Source: Anaerosporobacter mobilis DSM 15930 (GTDB lineage Bacteria; Bacillota; Clostridia; Lachnospirales; Lachnospiraceae). From it: a stretch of DNA of 64,000 nt. This document shows positions 1 to 8,282 of this stretch, piece after piece. The notes beneath the pieces were generated by a model. The model did no database searches. It was given only the letters and a program-made list of their open reading frames with translations, and was not told where the DNA came from. Position 1 is the stretch's first letter. Each line of letters begins with the position of its first letter. The position numbers were made by a program, and so were the translations under genes. The stretch lies in assembly GCF_900142955.1 (NCBI RefSeq), contig NZ_FRCP01000017.1, forward strand, positions 1-64,000, given 5' to 3'.

Positions 1-1
1 T

Positions 2-190
2 GCATTACTACGTATGAACCGAAGCATACAGTCTGAAGGAACATTTGGAATAATTAAGTGGGACAGATCTTATAAACGACTGTTCCGAAAAGGTGAAAAA
101 GCAGTTATTTTGGAATTTACATTGATTTCGTGTGGCTTTAACCTTTATAAATACCATAACAAGAGGAACAGAACCCCGCTTGTTGTATAA
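2..190 (+). pseudogene. IS1182-type transposase, C-terminal part (cut by window edge)
   Basis: Reading +1 from base 2 without a required start codon gives about 62 residues containing RSIQSEGTFGIIKWD and GFNLYKYHNK before a TAA stop. This matches the C-terminal end of DDE transposases of the IS1182 type, where a conserved R-S-x-Q-x-E-G-x-F-G motif carries the last catalytic Glu. The 5' part lies outside the window, so it cannot be decided here whether the gene is intact or a remnant; the type 'pseudogene' is used only because it is partial. An open frame on the opposite strand over the same bases is a shadow. Confidence 0.7.
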
Positions 191-281
191 AAATATGGCA
201 GAACGAACTGCTTTAGAGCCTGTATTAAGAGAAGGCTTGGTTCGTATACTCATTTTTTCAAGAGAAAGACTATAAAAGATA

Positions 282-323
282 AAACAAGGTCACTCACATC
301 AGCTAATGTGAGTGACCTTGTTT
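282..323. terminator. Bidirectional hairpin terminator between transposase and galM
   Basis: A perfect 18-bp stem (aaacaaggtcactcacat pairing with 306-323) closes a 6-base loop. T-rich runs follow on both sides, so it can end the rightward transposase transcript and the leftward galM transcript. Confidence 0.75.
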
Positions 324-354
324 ATTAAGGGAGTTTTTTTACAGCCCCTATGCG

Positions 355-1410
355 TTATATTGTAGTAAATTTATAAATAGTTACATAATCATATTCTTGT
401 TCTGCTTTGATAATCGAGGATGGGAAGTTTGGTGTATTACATGCATTTGGATAAAATTGTGTTTCAAAACACACCCCGTCTCTTGCCTTGTACGTAACTC
501 CGCCTTTGCCAACTTCTCCATCTAAGAAGTTTGCAGTATACAACTGCATACCTGGAGTATCTGTATACACTTCCATCTTACGTCCACTTACTTCATCAAT
601 CAATTCTGCTACAAGGTCAACATCAGATGTCTCATGGTTTAATACATAATTATGATCATAACCATTTCCTTGCTTTAAAGGTTTGTAGTCTGCATTCATG
701 TCCCTGCTAATTGTTTTTGCAGTTCTAAAATCCATAGGAGTTCCCTCTACATTAGCAAACTCACCTGTTGGGATTAAATTATCATCGGTTGGTGTGAATT
801 GATCTGCATTAATCCACACTTTATGGTTCATTACAGAACCTGATGCATGTCCTGAAAGATTAAAGTAGGAGTGGTTTGTAAAGTTTACTACCGTATCCTG
901 ATCAGATACCGCAAGATATTCTATTACAAGTTCATTATCTTCTGTTAACGTATACGTTACTGTCACGTCAAGATTTCCCGGAAATCCCTGCTCCATATCT
1001 GGACTCAAACGTGAAAACTCAATTGTTGATGACTCTTCATCTTCATAATATTCTGCCTCATAGATGAATTTGTTAAAGCTTTTACTTCCAGAATGTAAGT
1101 TATTATTACCATCATTCTTCTCAAGCTCATATGTCTTACCATTGATTATAAAGGATGCATTACCAATACGGTTAGCATGTCTTCCAATGAAAGATCCAAA
1201 TCCCGGTGAATTCTTAGTATATTGATCAAGATTATCGTATCCAAGAACTACGTCTTCTAATTTTCCTTTTGCATCTGGTACGAATAGATTCACGATTGTT
1301 GCACCATAATCACTGAATACCACTGTCATTCCTGATTTGTTCTTAAGGGTATAAAGACTTGCTGTCTCCCCATCTTTTGTCTTACCAAAGACCGTTTTCT
1401 TAATGCTCAT
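355..1410 (-). CDS. galM: Aldose 1-epimerase (mutarotase)
   Basis: Predicted cytoplasmic mutarotase interconverting alpha and beta anomers of glucose/galactose, the entry step of the Leloir pathway. At 351 residues it has normal family length. Visible motifs are GRHANRIGNASF near the N terminus, NFTNHSYFNLSGH containing the catalytic His, and FETQFYPNACN containing the catalytic Glu region. I chose the ATG at 1410 (MSIKKTV) because AAGGAGAG sits 7 bases upstream; an upstream in-frame ATG at 1434 lacks such a site. It stands alone between the transposase end and the sensor operon, so no sugar operon context is visible. Confidence 0.93.
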   Translation of the reverse strand: MSIKKTVFGKTKDGETASLYTLKNKSGMTVVFSDYGATIVNLFVPDAKGKLEDVVLGYDNLDQYTKNSPGFGSFIGRHANRIGNASFIINGKTYELEKNDGNNNLHSGSKSFNKFIYEAEYYEDEESSTIEFSRLSPDMEQGFPGNLDVTVTYTLTEDNELVIEYLAVSDQDTVVNFTNHSYFNLSGHASGSVMNHKVWINADQFTPTDDNLIPTGEFANVEGTPMDFRTAKTISRDMNADYKPLKQGNGYDHNYVLNHETSDVDLVAELIDEVSGRKMEVYTDTPGMQLYTANFLDGEVGKGGVTYKARDGVCFETQFYPNACNTPNFPSSIIKAEQEYDYVTIYKFTTI

Positions 1411-1590
1411 ACTAACTCTCCTTTTATATTCCAAGTCTATTTCGTCAACTACGTACTCTTTATTATAGAGAAGAGTTTTGCAATTGACTGTCCATGTCTA
1501 CTCTTATTATACATTATTTTATATAAAAGAACATAATCATTTTAATAATATGAGTTATTTTCTTTTATAAATCTTAGTTTCCTGACGTTT

Positions 1591-3729
1591 CTATTTCTTG
1601 TTCGTTATAATCCTTTGTAACACTATTTTAATTATATTAGATACATCGGTTAATAGCGTTGTTTTCTCCTTCGTCCACTGTGAATCCGAATTACGATCAC
1701 AGAATGCTATAATGATATTCTCACTCAGTTCAAATTCAAACAGAATAATTGCCAATGTTTTCACTCTTCGAGAACGAAATTGCCTTTGTAGATATTGCGG
1801 TATCTCTTTTTGTTGATAGATTACAATATTGGTATGTTTAAATGTTTTTACTAATTCTTCGCACTCTCTTAAATTAAGTTTCTCATAGGATTGTGTAACT
1901 TTGCGATTCTCTTCCCCTTTACTATTCCATTCAACCTGCTTTTCATAATAACTTAATTCATTCGTTTGACGAAACAATAAGATTTCTCCAACATATATAT
2001 ACTGTACAAGATTGTGAATAATCTTGTTTAGTGCACTACATAAATCGTCCTCCGTTAATGCAATTTCTAACTCTCGACTTAAAAAGTAACCCTTACTTTG
2101 TGCTATCCTAAGTTGTGCTTCTGCATTCTCACGTCTGTCTCTTTCCCTAAATAATTCTATGTTTTTTCGAACTGAACTACATAACCTTTCAACTATATCA
2201 TTAAGAAAAACCATTATTGGTGATTCGGGTGGTACTTTTTCTTTTACTAGGATATCAAGCAATCCGATACATTTATCATCAACGTTAAATGGAATGCCAT
2301 ACACGTACACCTCATTCACGTTATCGTATACATAATTCGACTCTCTATTCTTTACCAGCTTATACAGGTTACGAAAAATTTCTCTACCTTCGCGATTCTC
2401 ATAGTATTGATAGAGTTCCTCCTCTATATAAGGTTTCCGTATTATATTACAAAGTGTCCTCCCTACATAATCTGTTATCGTACAACTTATATTCATCATA
2501 TCAGAAAAGCTTTTTATAGTTACCAACAACTCTTCAATATTGAACAAATCAGTAAAACGTACTGATTTAATTAAAATTTCACCTTTTTTAATTGCTTCAA
2601 ATTTCGCTTGAAAAGCATCGTGACTTACTTCTAACTCTTTTTGAAGAGTTTTAATTCCAGATATATCTCTGAGCGCACAATCAACATAATGGTCTTTCTC
2701 AAAAATTCCATCCGAATCCATATACACACAAAACCCCTTCACCCAGATAGATGATCCGTCTGCTTTCCTAATACGATACTCCATCTCAACTCTTTTTGTA
2801 CCTTGTTTTTTAGTACTCATAAATTCTTGTACCACACTTTTCATATCCTCTTTCATTACAAGATCACGAAAAGTAATATTCTTAAGATAGAAATCTTTAC
2901 TGTTATACCCTAATTTCTTAACATTTGGTGTTACATATTCTACTGACCAATTATCATCTAAACGTATGCGAAAGAATATGGTATCATTGACTGCTAGTAA
3001 ATTGGTTAGTCTACTTTTTTCATATTTTAGCCAAAGTATCTCTTCTTCAAATTCCTTTTTACTAAGTATCAAATGATAAGATCCTAAGATTCCCACTACC
3101 GTACCATTCTTGTTTATAATAGGAATTCGTTGAATATTAATAAATCGTCCTTGTCCATTACTTGGTTGAATTAATTGCATAACATTCCAAAGCGGTTGCT
3201 TTGACTCAATAACTCTAGTCTCATTCTCAATTAATAATCCCGCTGATTCATTATCATAATGGTTTTCTATATTCTCAAATCTTATCCCTCTTGTTTGTAT
3301 ATCCTCTCTGCAAAAATAATTTACACTTTTTAGATTTAGTTTCTTATCCTTCCAGAATAGCCTAGGAACATGATTCAAAAATTTATCACCAAAACTTTGA
3401 TTTTCTGTATAATCCAGTAGCATAACTACAATATGTTTCCCATCTAGTACTATTGAATTCACCTCAAGGTCGATACGTATCTCTCGAATTCCTACCAATA
3501 TAGGAATATCTATTAATATATCCGTCCCTCTTTCCAAAGCTTGTTGCGATGCCTGTGATTTTAACTTTAAGTCAGGCATATAACGTAATAATTTACCATC
3601 CGGTACCAAGATATCCTTTGCTCTCTTATTAATTGCAATAATCCTACGTGTTTCATATATATAGATTACTACTGGAAAATTAATATAATCCACTAGCTGT
3701 TGATATTTTAATCTTTCCCCTATCTTCAT
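1591..3729 (-). CDS. PAS-PAS-PAS / PocR / GAF multidomain sensor without output domain
   Basis: A 712-residue cytoplasmic protein without membrane segments. Three PAS-like regions cover roughly residues 10-105, 110-225 and 240-365; the third is best, with YVTPNVKKLGYNSKDF and a PAC-like EYRIRKADGSSIWVKGF. Then follows a PocR-like sensory domain (about 385-520: FNIEELLVTIKSF and ISCTITDYVGRTLCNI) and a GAF-like region (about 545-705). I see no HTH, histidine kinase, GGDEF or sigma-54 domain, so it probably signals by protein contact or is a docking sensor. The start has AGGAGG 6 bases upstream and lies 12 bases after the stop of the preceding corrinoid-reactivation-like gene, so the two are almost certainly cotranscribed. 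PocR domains elsewhere bind small metabolites in corrinoid-linked pathways; applying that here is inference. Confidence 0.75.
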   Translation of the reverse strand: MKIGERLKYQQLVDYINFPVVIYIYETRRIIAINKRAKDILVPDGKLLRYMPDLKLKSQASQQALERGTDILIDIPILVGIREIRIDLEVNSIVLDGKHIVVMLLDYTENQSFGDKFLNHVPRLFWKDKKLNLKSVNYFCREDIQTRGIRFENIENHYDNESAGLLIENETRVIESKQPLWNVMQLIQPSNGQGRFINIQRIPIINKNGTVVGILGSYHLILSKKEFEEEILWLKYEKSRLTNLLAVNDTIFFRIRLDDNWSVEYVTPNVKKLGYNSKDFYLKNITFRDLVMKEDMKSVVQEFMSTKKQGTKRVEMEYRIRKADGSSIWVKGFCVYMDSDGIFEKDHYVDCALRDISGIKTLQKELEVSHDAFQAKFEAIKKGEILIKSVRFTDLFNIEELLVTIKSFSDMMNISCTITDYVGRTLCNIIRKPYIEEELYQYYENREGREIFRNLYKLVKNRESNYVYDNVNEVYVYGIPFNVDDKCIGLLDILVKEKVPPESPIMVFLNDIVERLCSSVRKNIELFRERDRRENAEAQLRIAQSKGYFLSRELEIALTEDDLCSALNKIIHNLVQYIYVGEILLFRQTNELSYYEKQVEWNSKGEENRKVTQSYEKLNLRECEELVKTFKHTNIVIYQQKEIPQYLQRQFRSRRVKTLAIILFEFELSENIIIAFCDRNSDSQWTKEKTTLLTDVSNIIKIVLQRIITNKK

Positions 3730-3741
3730 ACCTGCCTCCTC

Positions 3742-4476
3742 TCATTTGTTATTTTTAAAACTACAATATCCGCATGCCTTTTTAACAGAAAGACAATATT
3801 GGCAAGGATTATCAAACATATTTTTACAATCTTCGTTTATAGATTGCATACCAATCATAAAACCACATATTGTATTTTCTGGTATAAATTGCATAGTACC
3901 ATTTAAGGTTATTCCTAACTTCCTACCATTAAGTAGTTTGTATAATTTATCATTATCTAGCAAATCTATTCCAAAATATCCTGGACCAAGAATAGGGGTG
4001 AACACCCTCTTTCCAGACTGTATCTCTTTCCTCTTATATTCTTCAATTATATGGTCACGATGTCCTTGTAAGGCAGCATATTTCCATGCTGTCTCATAGT
4101 ACTGATCTAGCAAGTCCACCCTTTGTTTTCTTTGTTTATTGCTTGTAACTGCACCTATATCTCTATCATCATTTTCAATAACAGTTACAATAAATGCTAT
4201 TATAGATTTTATATCATGAAAACTATCTTGGTCAAATAACTTCGCATGTATTTTCTCTTCGCCTAGTACTAACTCTCCATTTCCCATACGAAATTCAGTT
4301 GGGTTAAGGAGCTTTGATACACTATAAATCTTACAGGTTTGTGTTAACTTTTGAAGAATCTCATTGGACATTTTTCTTTCTTCTTCATTCAAAAGACTAT
4401 TCCCTTCTAATTGATTAAAGTATACCTCTATGCTATAATTATTAAGCTTCTCTTCTTGATAGATACAGTTATCCAC
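3742..4476 (-). CDS. Protein resembling the MetH AdoMet-binding reactivation domain, with C-terminal Cys cluster
   Basis: The 244-residue product begins at GTG (AGGAAA 6-8 bases upstream). Its middle and C-terminal region (about 120-220) carries an R-x(n)-GPGYFGIDL motif followed by LLNGRKLGITLNGTMQFIPENTICGF cut here as two parts: LLNGRKLGITLNG and MQFIPENTICGF. This pattern parallels the R-P-x-P-G-Y ... G-I-x-L-T-E-S ... P-x-x-S-V-S-G signature of the methionine synthase activation domain. The tail has five cysteines in about 27 residues (CKNMFDNPCQYCLSVKKACGYC, read as two overlapping pieces), which could bind a metal or Fe-S centre. Known clostridial relatives occur as free-standing corrinoid activators. 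Its partner in the operon is the PocR sensor. The metH in this window lacks this domain, so it is a candidate partner in trans, but the genes are 23 kb apart. Confidence 0.6.
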   Translation of the reverse strand: MDNCIYQEEKLNNYSIEVYFNQLEGNSLLNEEERKMSNEILQKLTQTCKIYSVSKLLNPTEFRMGNGELVLGEEKIHAKLFDQDSFHDIKSIIAFIVTVIENDDRDIGAVTSNKQRKQRVDLLDQYYETAWKYAALQGHRDHIIEEYKRKEIQSGKRVFTPILGPGYFGIDLLDNDKLYKLLNGRKLGITLNGTMQFIPENTICGFMIGMQSINEDCKNMFDNPCQYCLSVKKACGYCSFKNNK

Positions 4477-4524
4477 TCGTACTTTCCTTTCCGATTACAT
4501 ATACAGAATACTATATATTTTAAT

Positions 4525-4551
4525 AAAGTGTGTTTAAGAAAAACACACTTT
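4525..4551. promoter_or_regulatory. Inverted repeat upstream of the reactivation-domain gene
   Basis: Perfect 11-bp arms aaagtgtgttt / aaacacacttt with a 5-base loop, 49 bases upstream of the GTG at 4476. Neither side has a T-run, so it reads more like an operator or leader hairpin than a terminator. Confidence 0.4.
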
Positions 4552-4562
4552 CATCGTTATAT

Positions 4563-4610
4563 AAAAAACACTGCCTCCATTAGTATGTAACTAATAATGA
4601 GACAGTGTTT
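4563..4610 (-). terminator. Terminator of the cold-shock gene
   Basis: Long imperfect stem starting aaacactg(c)ctc and returning gagacagtgttt, followed on the minus strand by a run of six T (complement of 4563-4568). Confidence 0.75.
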
Positions 4611-4732
4611 CGTACAACTTAACACAAATTAAATTGTATAAGTAATCAATCCATTAAAACAATATAGCTATTTCTGTATAAAAATTAGACAATTTATATA
4701 TTAGAAAAAGGTACACTGATTAAATTGCTTGA

Positions 4733-4930
4733 TTATAATCTTGTTACGTTTGTAGCTTGAGGTCCTTTAGCTCCGTTAACGATATCGAATTCTACTCCTT
4801 GTCCTTCTTCAAGAGATTTAAATCCTTCCATGTTAAGACCTGAGTAGTGAACGAATACATCGTTACCTTGTTCATCAGAGATGAAACCGAAACCTTTTTG
4901 ATTATTGAACCATTTAACTGTACCTTTCAT
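4733..4930 (-). CDS. cspA: Cold-shock protein (CspA family)
   Basis: A 65-residue single cold-shock domain that binds single-stranded RNA/DNA and acts as an RNA chaperone. The RNA-binding motifs KGFGFI (RNP1) and VFVHY (RNP2) are both present. The ATG at 4930 is chosen because GGAGGAATTGAAT precedes it and family members start MKGTVKWF; an upstream in-frame ATG at 4969 would add a non-homologous tail. It has its own strong promoter and terminator and is monocistronic. Confidence 0.95.
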   Translation of the reverse strand: MKGTVKWFNNQKGFGFISDEQGNDVFVHYSGLNMEGFKSLEEGQGVEFDIVNGAKGPQATNVTRL

Positions 4931-4984
4931 ATTCAATTCCTCCAAAACAAATAATAATATATGTTGCACCTAGCAACTAGGCAT

Positions 4985-5013
4985 ATAATAACATTTTTCC
5001 TAAAGATTGTCAA
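4985..5013 (-). promoter_or_regulatory. Sigma-A promoter of the cold-shock gene
   Basis: On the minus strand TTGACA (5008-5013), 17-bp spacer, TATTAT (4985-4990). The transcript start would give a leader of roughly 50 bases that contains a small hairpin, cctag-caa-ctagg (about 4966-4978). Confidence 0.7.
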
Positions 5014-5141
5014 TATATTTTTCATTCAACATCGGAAATCGGTATTAATACTCATATAAGTGAATAATATGTCGTAAATTGTGCGACATTAATAAAATAA
5101 TTTAATAATAAGTACACTTAACTTTACTTTACTAGCACAGT

Positions 5142-5188
5142 AAAGCAACTAATTGTTGCTTTATTAAAATGATACTTTTTGTTGCTTT
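5142..5188 (+). promoter_or_regulatory. Candidate operator: three copies of GTTGCTTT upstream of the XRE gene
   Basis: AAAGCAAC (5142-5149) and GTTGCTTT (5155-5162) form an inverted repeat with a 5-base spacer, and GTTGCTTT recurs at 5181-5188. A TATAAT-like -10 follows at 5214-5219. Autoregulation by the downstream HTH protein is inferred from position only. Confidence 0.4.
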
Positions 5189-5260
5189 TAAAGTCTTTTT
5201 CATATTAAATTGGTATAATAGGGTAAATTAGTCTTGTATTATCGAATATAGGAGGAATAT

Positions 5261-5677
5261 ATGTCATCTGATAACTTATCGCTCTCACAAAAACTCAGAG
5301 AGTTGCGTACGATTCATGGGTATACACAAAAATATATTGGCGATTACTTAAACATTACAAGACAAGGGTATGCGCATTATGAAAAAGGTGGACGGACGCC
5401 TGATAATCAAACCTTATTACAACTTGCAGTTCTATATAATTTGAGCATAGATGAATTGATAAATAATAGCCTTATTCCAAGCACACTTCACGAAGAAGCA
5501 CCTTATTCTACATATGAACGCTTAAATATCGAGAATTCGAAAACGAAAAGTATCGTTCAACCTAGTAATTCTATAGAAAAAAATCTACTGCAAAATTTTA
5601 GGCAACTTCCCCCCAATATACAATTGGACATACTTGAGTATGTTAAATATCGACGTTATAAAAACCAAAAACAATAG
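5261..5677 (+). CDS. XRE-family HTH transcriptional regulator
   Basis: The 138-residue protein has an N-terminal Cro/C1-type helix-turn-helix (about residues 8-64; QKYIGDYLNITRQGYAHYEKG contains the recognition region, read in two parts around ITRQGY) followed by a variable linker and a short basic tail ending YVKYRRYKNQKQ. The start has TAGGAGGAATAT directly upstream. It is divergent from the cold-shock gene with repeated GTTGCTTT sites between them. The target is unknown; self-regulation or control of the neighbours is plausible. The last eight codons form the first arm of its own terminator. Confidence 0.88.
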   Translation: MSSDNLSLSQKLRELRTIHGYTQKYIGDYLNITRQGYAHYEKGGRTPDNQTLLQLAVLYNLSIDELINNSLIPSTLHEEAPYSTYERLNIENSKTKSIVQPSNSIEKNLLQNFRQLPPNIQLDILEYVKYRRYKNQKQ

Positions 5678-5710
5678 ATTTCATATCTATTGCTTTTGGT
5701 TTTTATAACG
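5654..5710 (+). terminator. Long terminator overlapping the 3' end of the XRE gene
   Basis: Arms 5654-5679 and 5685-5710 pair over 26 positions with one A-G/G-U type mismatch around a 5-base loop. The stop codon (5675-5677) lies inside the left arm. Confidence 0.8.
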
Positions 5711-5925
5711 TTTGTCGTTAATTTTGCACTTATATTTTCATAACTATCCGAATCTACTTTCTTCTTATGCTCTTCTATCGTAAAATAACACAAAACTCGC
5801 TATGCCACTCAGTATTTCTAAGTTATCTTATGATGAAAGAACGTAATATTATTTTTTGAGTTTCGTAATTTTTACTATTAAATATGCAAAAATTACTACT
5901 ATATATTTAGATAAAAAAGTAAAAG

Positions 5926-6225
5926 CTATATTCCTATCGTACAGTAAAGAATTATAGCAGCTTGTACTATCAATATTGCTGGCATTCCTATTGTAAAGGT
6001 TTTGTGTTTTGTCTTATGTCTAAACTGTTTCATACCTAGTAAGCTGCCAATACTTCCACCTAGTATCGCTATAAGAAATAATGTCTTTTCTGGTATTCTC
6101 CATGCACCACGTTTTGCCTTACTTTTATCAATTCCCATAATAGCGAATCCGATAATATTCATCACTACTAAATAAATCAGTATAATTAAAATATTATTTT
6201 TGCTTATGTTTTCTAAAAAAGTCAT
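5926..6225 (-). CDS. DUF1294 family small membrane protein
   Basis: A 99-residue integral membrane protein. It has an N-terminal membrane segment (about 14-34), the conserved D-K-x-x-A-x-x-x-x-W-R-I-P-E motif (MGIDKSKAKRGAWRIPEKTL), a glycine-rich membrane hairpin GGSIGSLLGM, a basic KFRHKTKH-like stretch (FRHKTKHKTF) and a C-terminal membrane segment. This is the signature of DUF1294, of unknown biochemical role. The ATG at 6225 has GGAGGTATGT just upstream. Confidence 0.85.
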   Translation of the reverse strand: MTFLENISKNNILIILIYLVVMNIIGFAIMGIDKSKAKRGAWRIPEKTLFLIAILGGSIGSLLGMKQFRHKTKHKTFTIGMPAILIVQAAIILYCTIGI

Positions 6226-6308
6226 ACATACCTCCATTATTAATCTAATTAAAAACGCAGAAAAGAACGCTTTGATCAGTTCATTGCGTCCTTTTCTTCT
6301 ACTATACT

Positions 6309-8126
6309 CTATTCTTCAGTTGATTCAGCCGCTGCTTCTACTACTTCTTCTGAAATCTCAATTCCTAGTTCTTCTAATTGTTTTTCCTCAACAATATTAG
6401 GTGCATCTGTCATTAGACATGAGGCATCTTTTACTTTAGGGAATGCAATTACATCACGGATACTATCTTCTTTTGCCATTAACATCACAAGGCGGTCAAG
6501 TCCATATGCAAGTCCTGCATGTGGTGGTACACCATATTTGAATGCATTTAACAAGAAACCAAAACGATCATATGCATCTTCTTTGCTGAATCCTAATACT
6601 TCAAACATCTTCTCTTGTATATGGTTTTGGAAGATTCTCACGCTACCGCCACCAATTTCGGTACCGTTTAATACGATATCATAAGCTTTCGCTCTAACTT
6701 TTCCTGGTTCGGTATCTAATAAATCAAGATCTTCTTCCATTGGCATTGTAAATGGATGATGCTTTGCAACATATCTTCCTTGCTCTTTTGAGTACTCAAG
6801 TAATGGGAACTCTGTTACCCATAAGAAATTGTATACGTTCTTATCAAGTAAGTCTAAGCTTCTTGCAATTTCAAGACGTAAATTACCAAGAACATCGAAT
6901 ACGATATCATCTTCATCAGCTGCAAATAATAATAAGTCACCAGGTTTACCTTGCATAGCAGTAACTAAAGTATCTAATTGTTCCTCTGTCATGAACTTAG
7001 CAAAGGAAGATTTGTATGTTCCATCTTCATTGATAGCTAAGTAAGCGAGACCTTTTGCACCAAAGCCTTTCGCGAATTCTACTAAAGCATCAATCTTCTT
7101 ACGAGGCATTGCACCTTGTCCATCTGCATTGATACCTCTTACAGAACCACCTTTTTCTAGGGCACCTGTGAATACTGCAAATCCGCAATCTTTCACCACA
7201 TCTGATACATTCTTAAGCTCCATGCCAAAACGTAAGTCTGGTTTATCAGAACCGAAACGATCCATCGCTTCTGCATAAGTCATTCTACGGATTGGTAACT
7301 GAACGTCGATACCAATAGTTTCTTTGAACATTTTTTGTAATAATCTTTCATTTACAGCGATTACATCATCTACATCTACGAAAGATAATTCTATATCGAT
7401 TTGTGTGAACTCTGGTTGACGATCCGCACGTAAATCTTCATCACGGAAACATTTTACGATTTGGAAGTAACGATCATATCCAGAACACATTAATAATTGT
7501 TTGAATAGCTGTGGAGATTGTGGTAATGCATAGAAATTACCTGGATGAACACGGCTTGGAACAAGGTAATCCCTTGCACCTTCTGGTGTACTCTTTGTTA
7601 GCATTGGTGTTTCAATTTCAAGAAATCCTTCCTCTGCAAGGAATTGTCTCGTTAAGGTAGCTACATTACTTCTCATAATAAGATTTCTTTGAAGGTCTGG
7701 TCTTCTAAGATCTAAGTATCTATATTTCAGACGTAAGTCTTCTTTTGTATTGCTCTCTTCTTCAATTGGGAAAGGAGGAGTTTCTGCTTCTGATAAAACA
7801 CGTAGCTCGGTTGCGCGAATCTCAATTCCACCAGTTGCCATATTCTCATTCACAGCGCCTGAACGTGCTTCCACTTTACCAACAACTGCAATAACGAATT
7901 CACTTCTTAATTTACCAGCTTTATCAAATCCATCTGTTCCGATGTCGTTTTCGTCGAATACGATTTGAAGAAGACCAGAACGATCTCTTAAATCTACAAA
8001 GATAAGACTTCCTAAATTTCTTCTCTTTTGTACCCAGCCCATTACCGTCACAGTTTCACCGATATTGGCTTTTGATACTTCTGTACATCTGTGAGTTCTT
8101 GATAACCCACGCATTGATTCTGCCAT
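6309..8126 (-). CDS. aspS: Aspartyl-tRNA synthetase
   Basis: Charges tRNA(Asp) with aspartate in the cytoplasm. The 605-residue length and order are those of the bacterial enzyme: an N-terminal OB-fold anticodon-binding domain (VMGWVQKRRNLGSLIFVDLRD), class II catalytic core (motif 2 region FRDEDLRADRQPEFTQ, motif 3 region GLAYGLDRLVM) and the bacterial GAD insertion domain (about 300-430). The ATG at 8126 follows GGAGGATTACAAC. An inverted repeat lies about 36 bases upstream. It follows hisS in the same direction, a common bacterial pairing. Confidence 0.97.
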   Translation of the reverse strand: MAESMRGLSRTHRCTEVSKANIGETVTVMGWVQKRRNLGSLIFVDLRDRSGLLQIVFDENDIGTDGFDKAGKLRSEFVIAVVGKVEARSGAVNENMATGGIEIRATELRVLSEAETPPFPIEEESNTKEDLRLKYRYLDLRRPDLQRNLIMRSNVATLTRQFLAEEGFLEIETPMLTKSTPEGARDYLVPSRVHPGNFYALPQSPQLFKQLLMCSGYDRYFQIVKCFRDEDLRADRQPEFTQIDIELSFVDVDDVIAVNERLLQKMFKETIGIDVQLPIRRMTYAEAMDRFGSDKPDLRFGMELKNVSDVVKDCGFAVFTGALEKGGSVRGINADGQGAMPRKKIDALVEFAKGFGAKGLAYLAINEDGTYKSSFAKFMTEEQLDTLVTAMQGKPGDLLLFAADEDDIVFDVLGNLRLEIARSLDLLDKNVYNFLWVTEFPLLEYSKEQGRYVAKHHPFTMPMEEDLDLLDTEPGKVRAKAYDIVLNGTEIGGGSVRIFQNHIQEKMFEVLGFSKEDAYDRFGFLLNAFKYGVPPHAGLAYGLDRLVMLMAKEDSIRDVIAFPKVKDASCLMTDAPNIVEEKQLEELGIEISEEVVEAAAESTEE

Positions 8127-8161
8127 GTTGTAATCCTCCATATACTCTTAACGTAATTTCT

Positions 8162-8196
8162 ATCTAACTAAAGTAATACTATTACTTTAGTTAGAT
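8162..8196. repeat. Perfect hairpin between hisS and aspS
   Basis: A 16-bp perfect stem (atctaactaaagtaat / attactttagttagat) with a 3-base loop. There is no T-run downstream on the minus strand, so this may be a leader structure of aspS rather than a classical hisS terminator. Confidence 0.5.
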
Positions 8197-8282
8197 TATT
8201 ACATTTAATATTGTCATAGTTATTCACTTTTTCCATTTGATAATAACTTTATTATATATGAAATGCAAGCGAATTTTAGATT

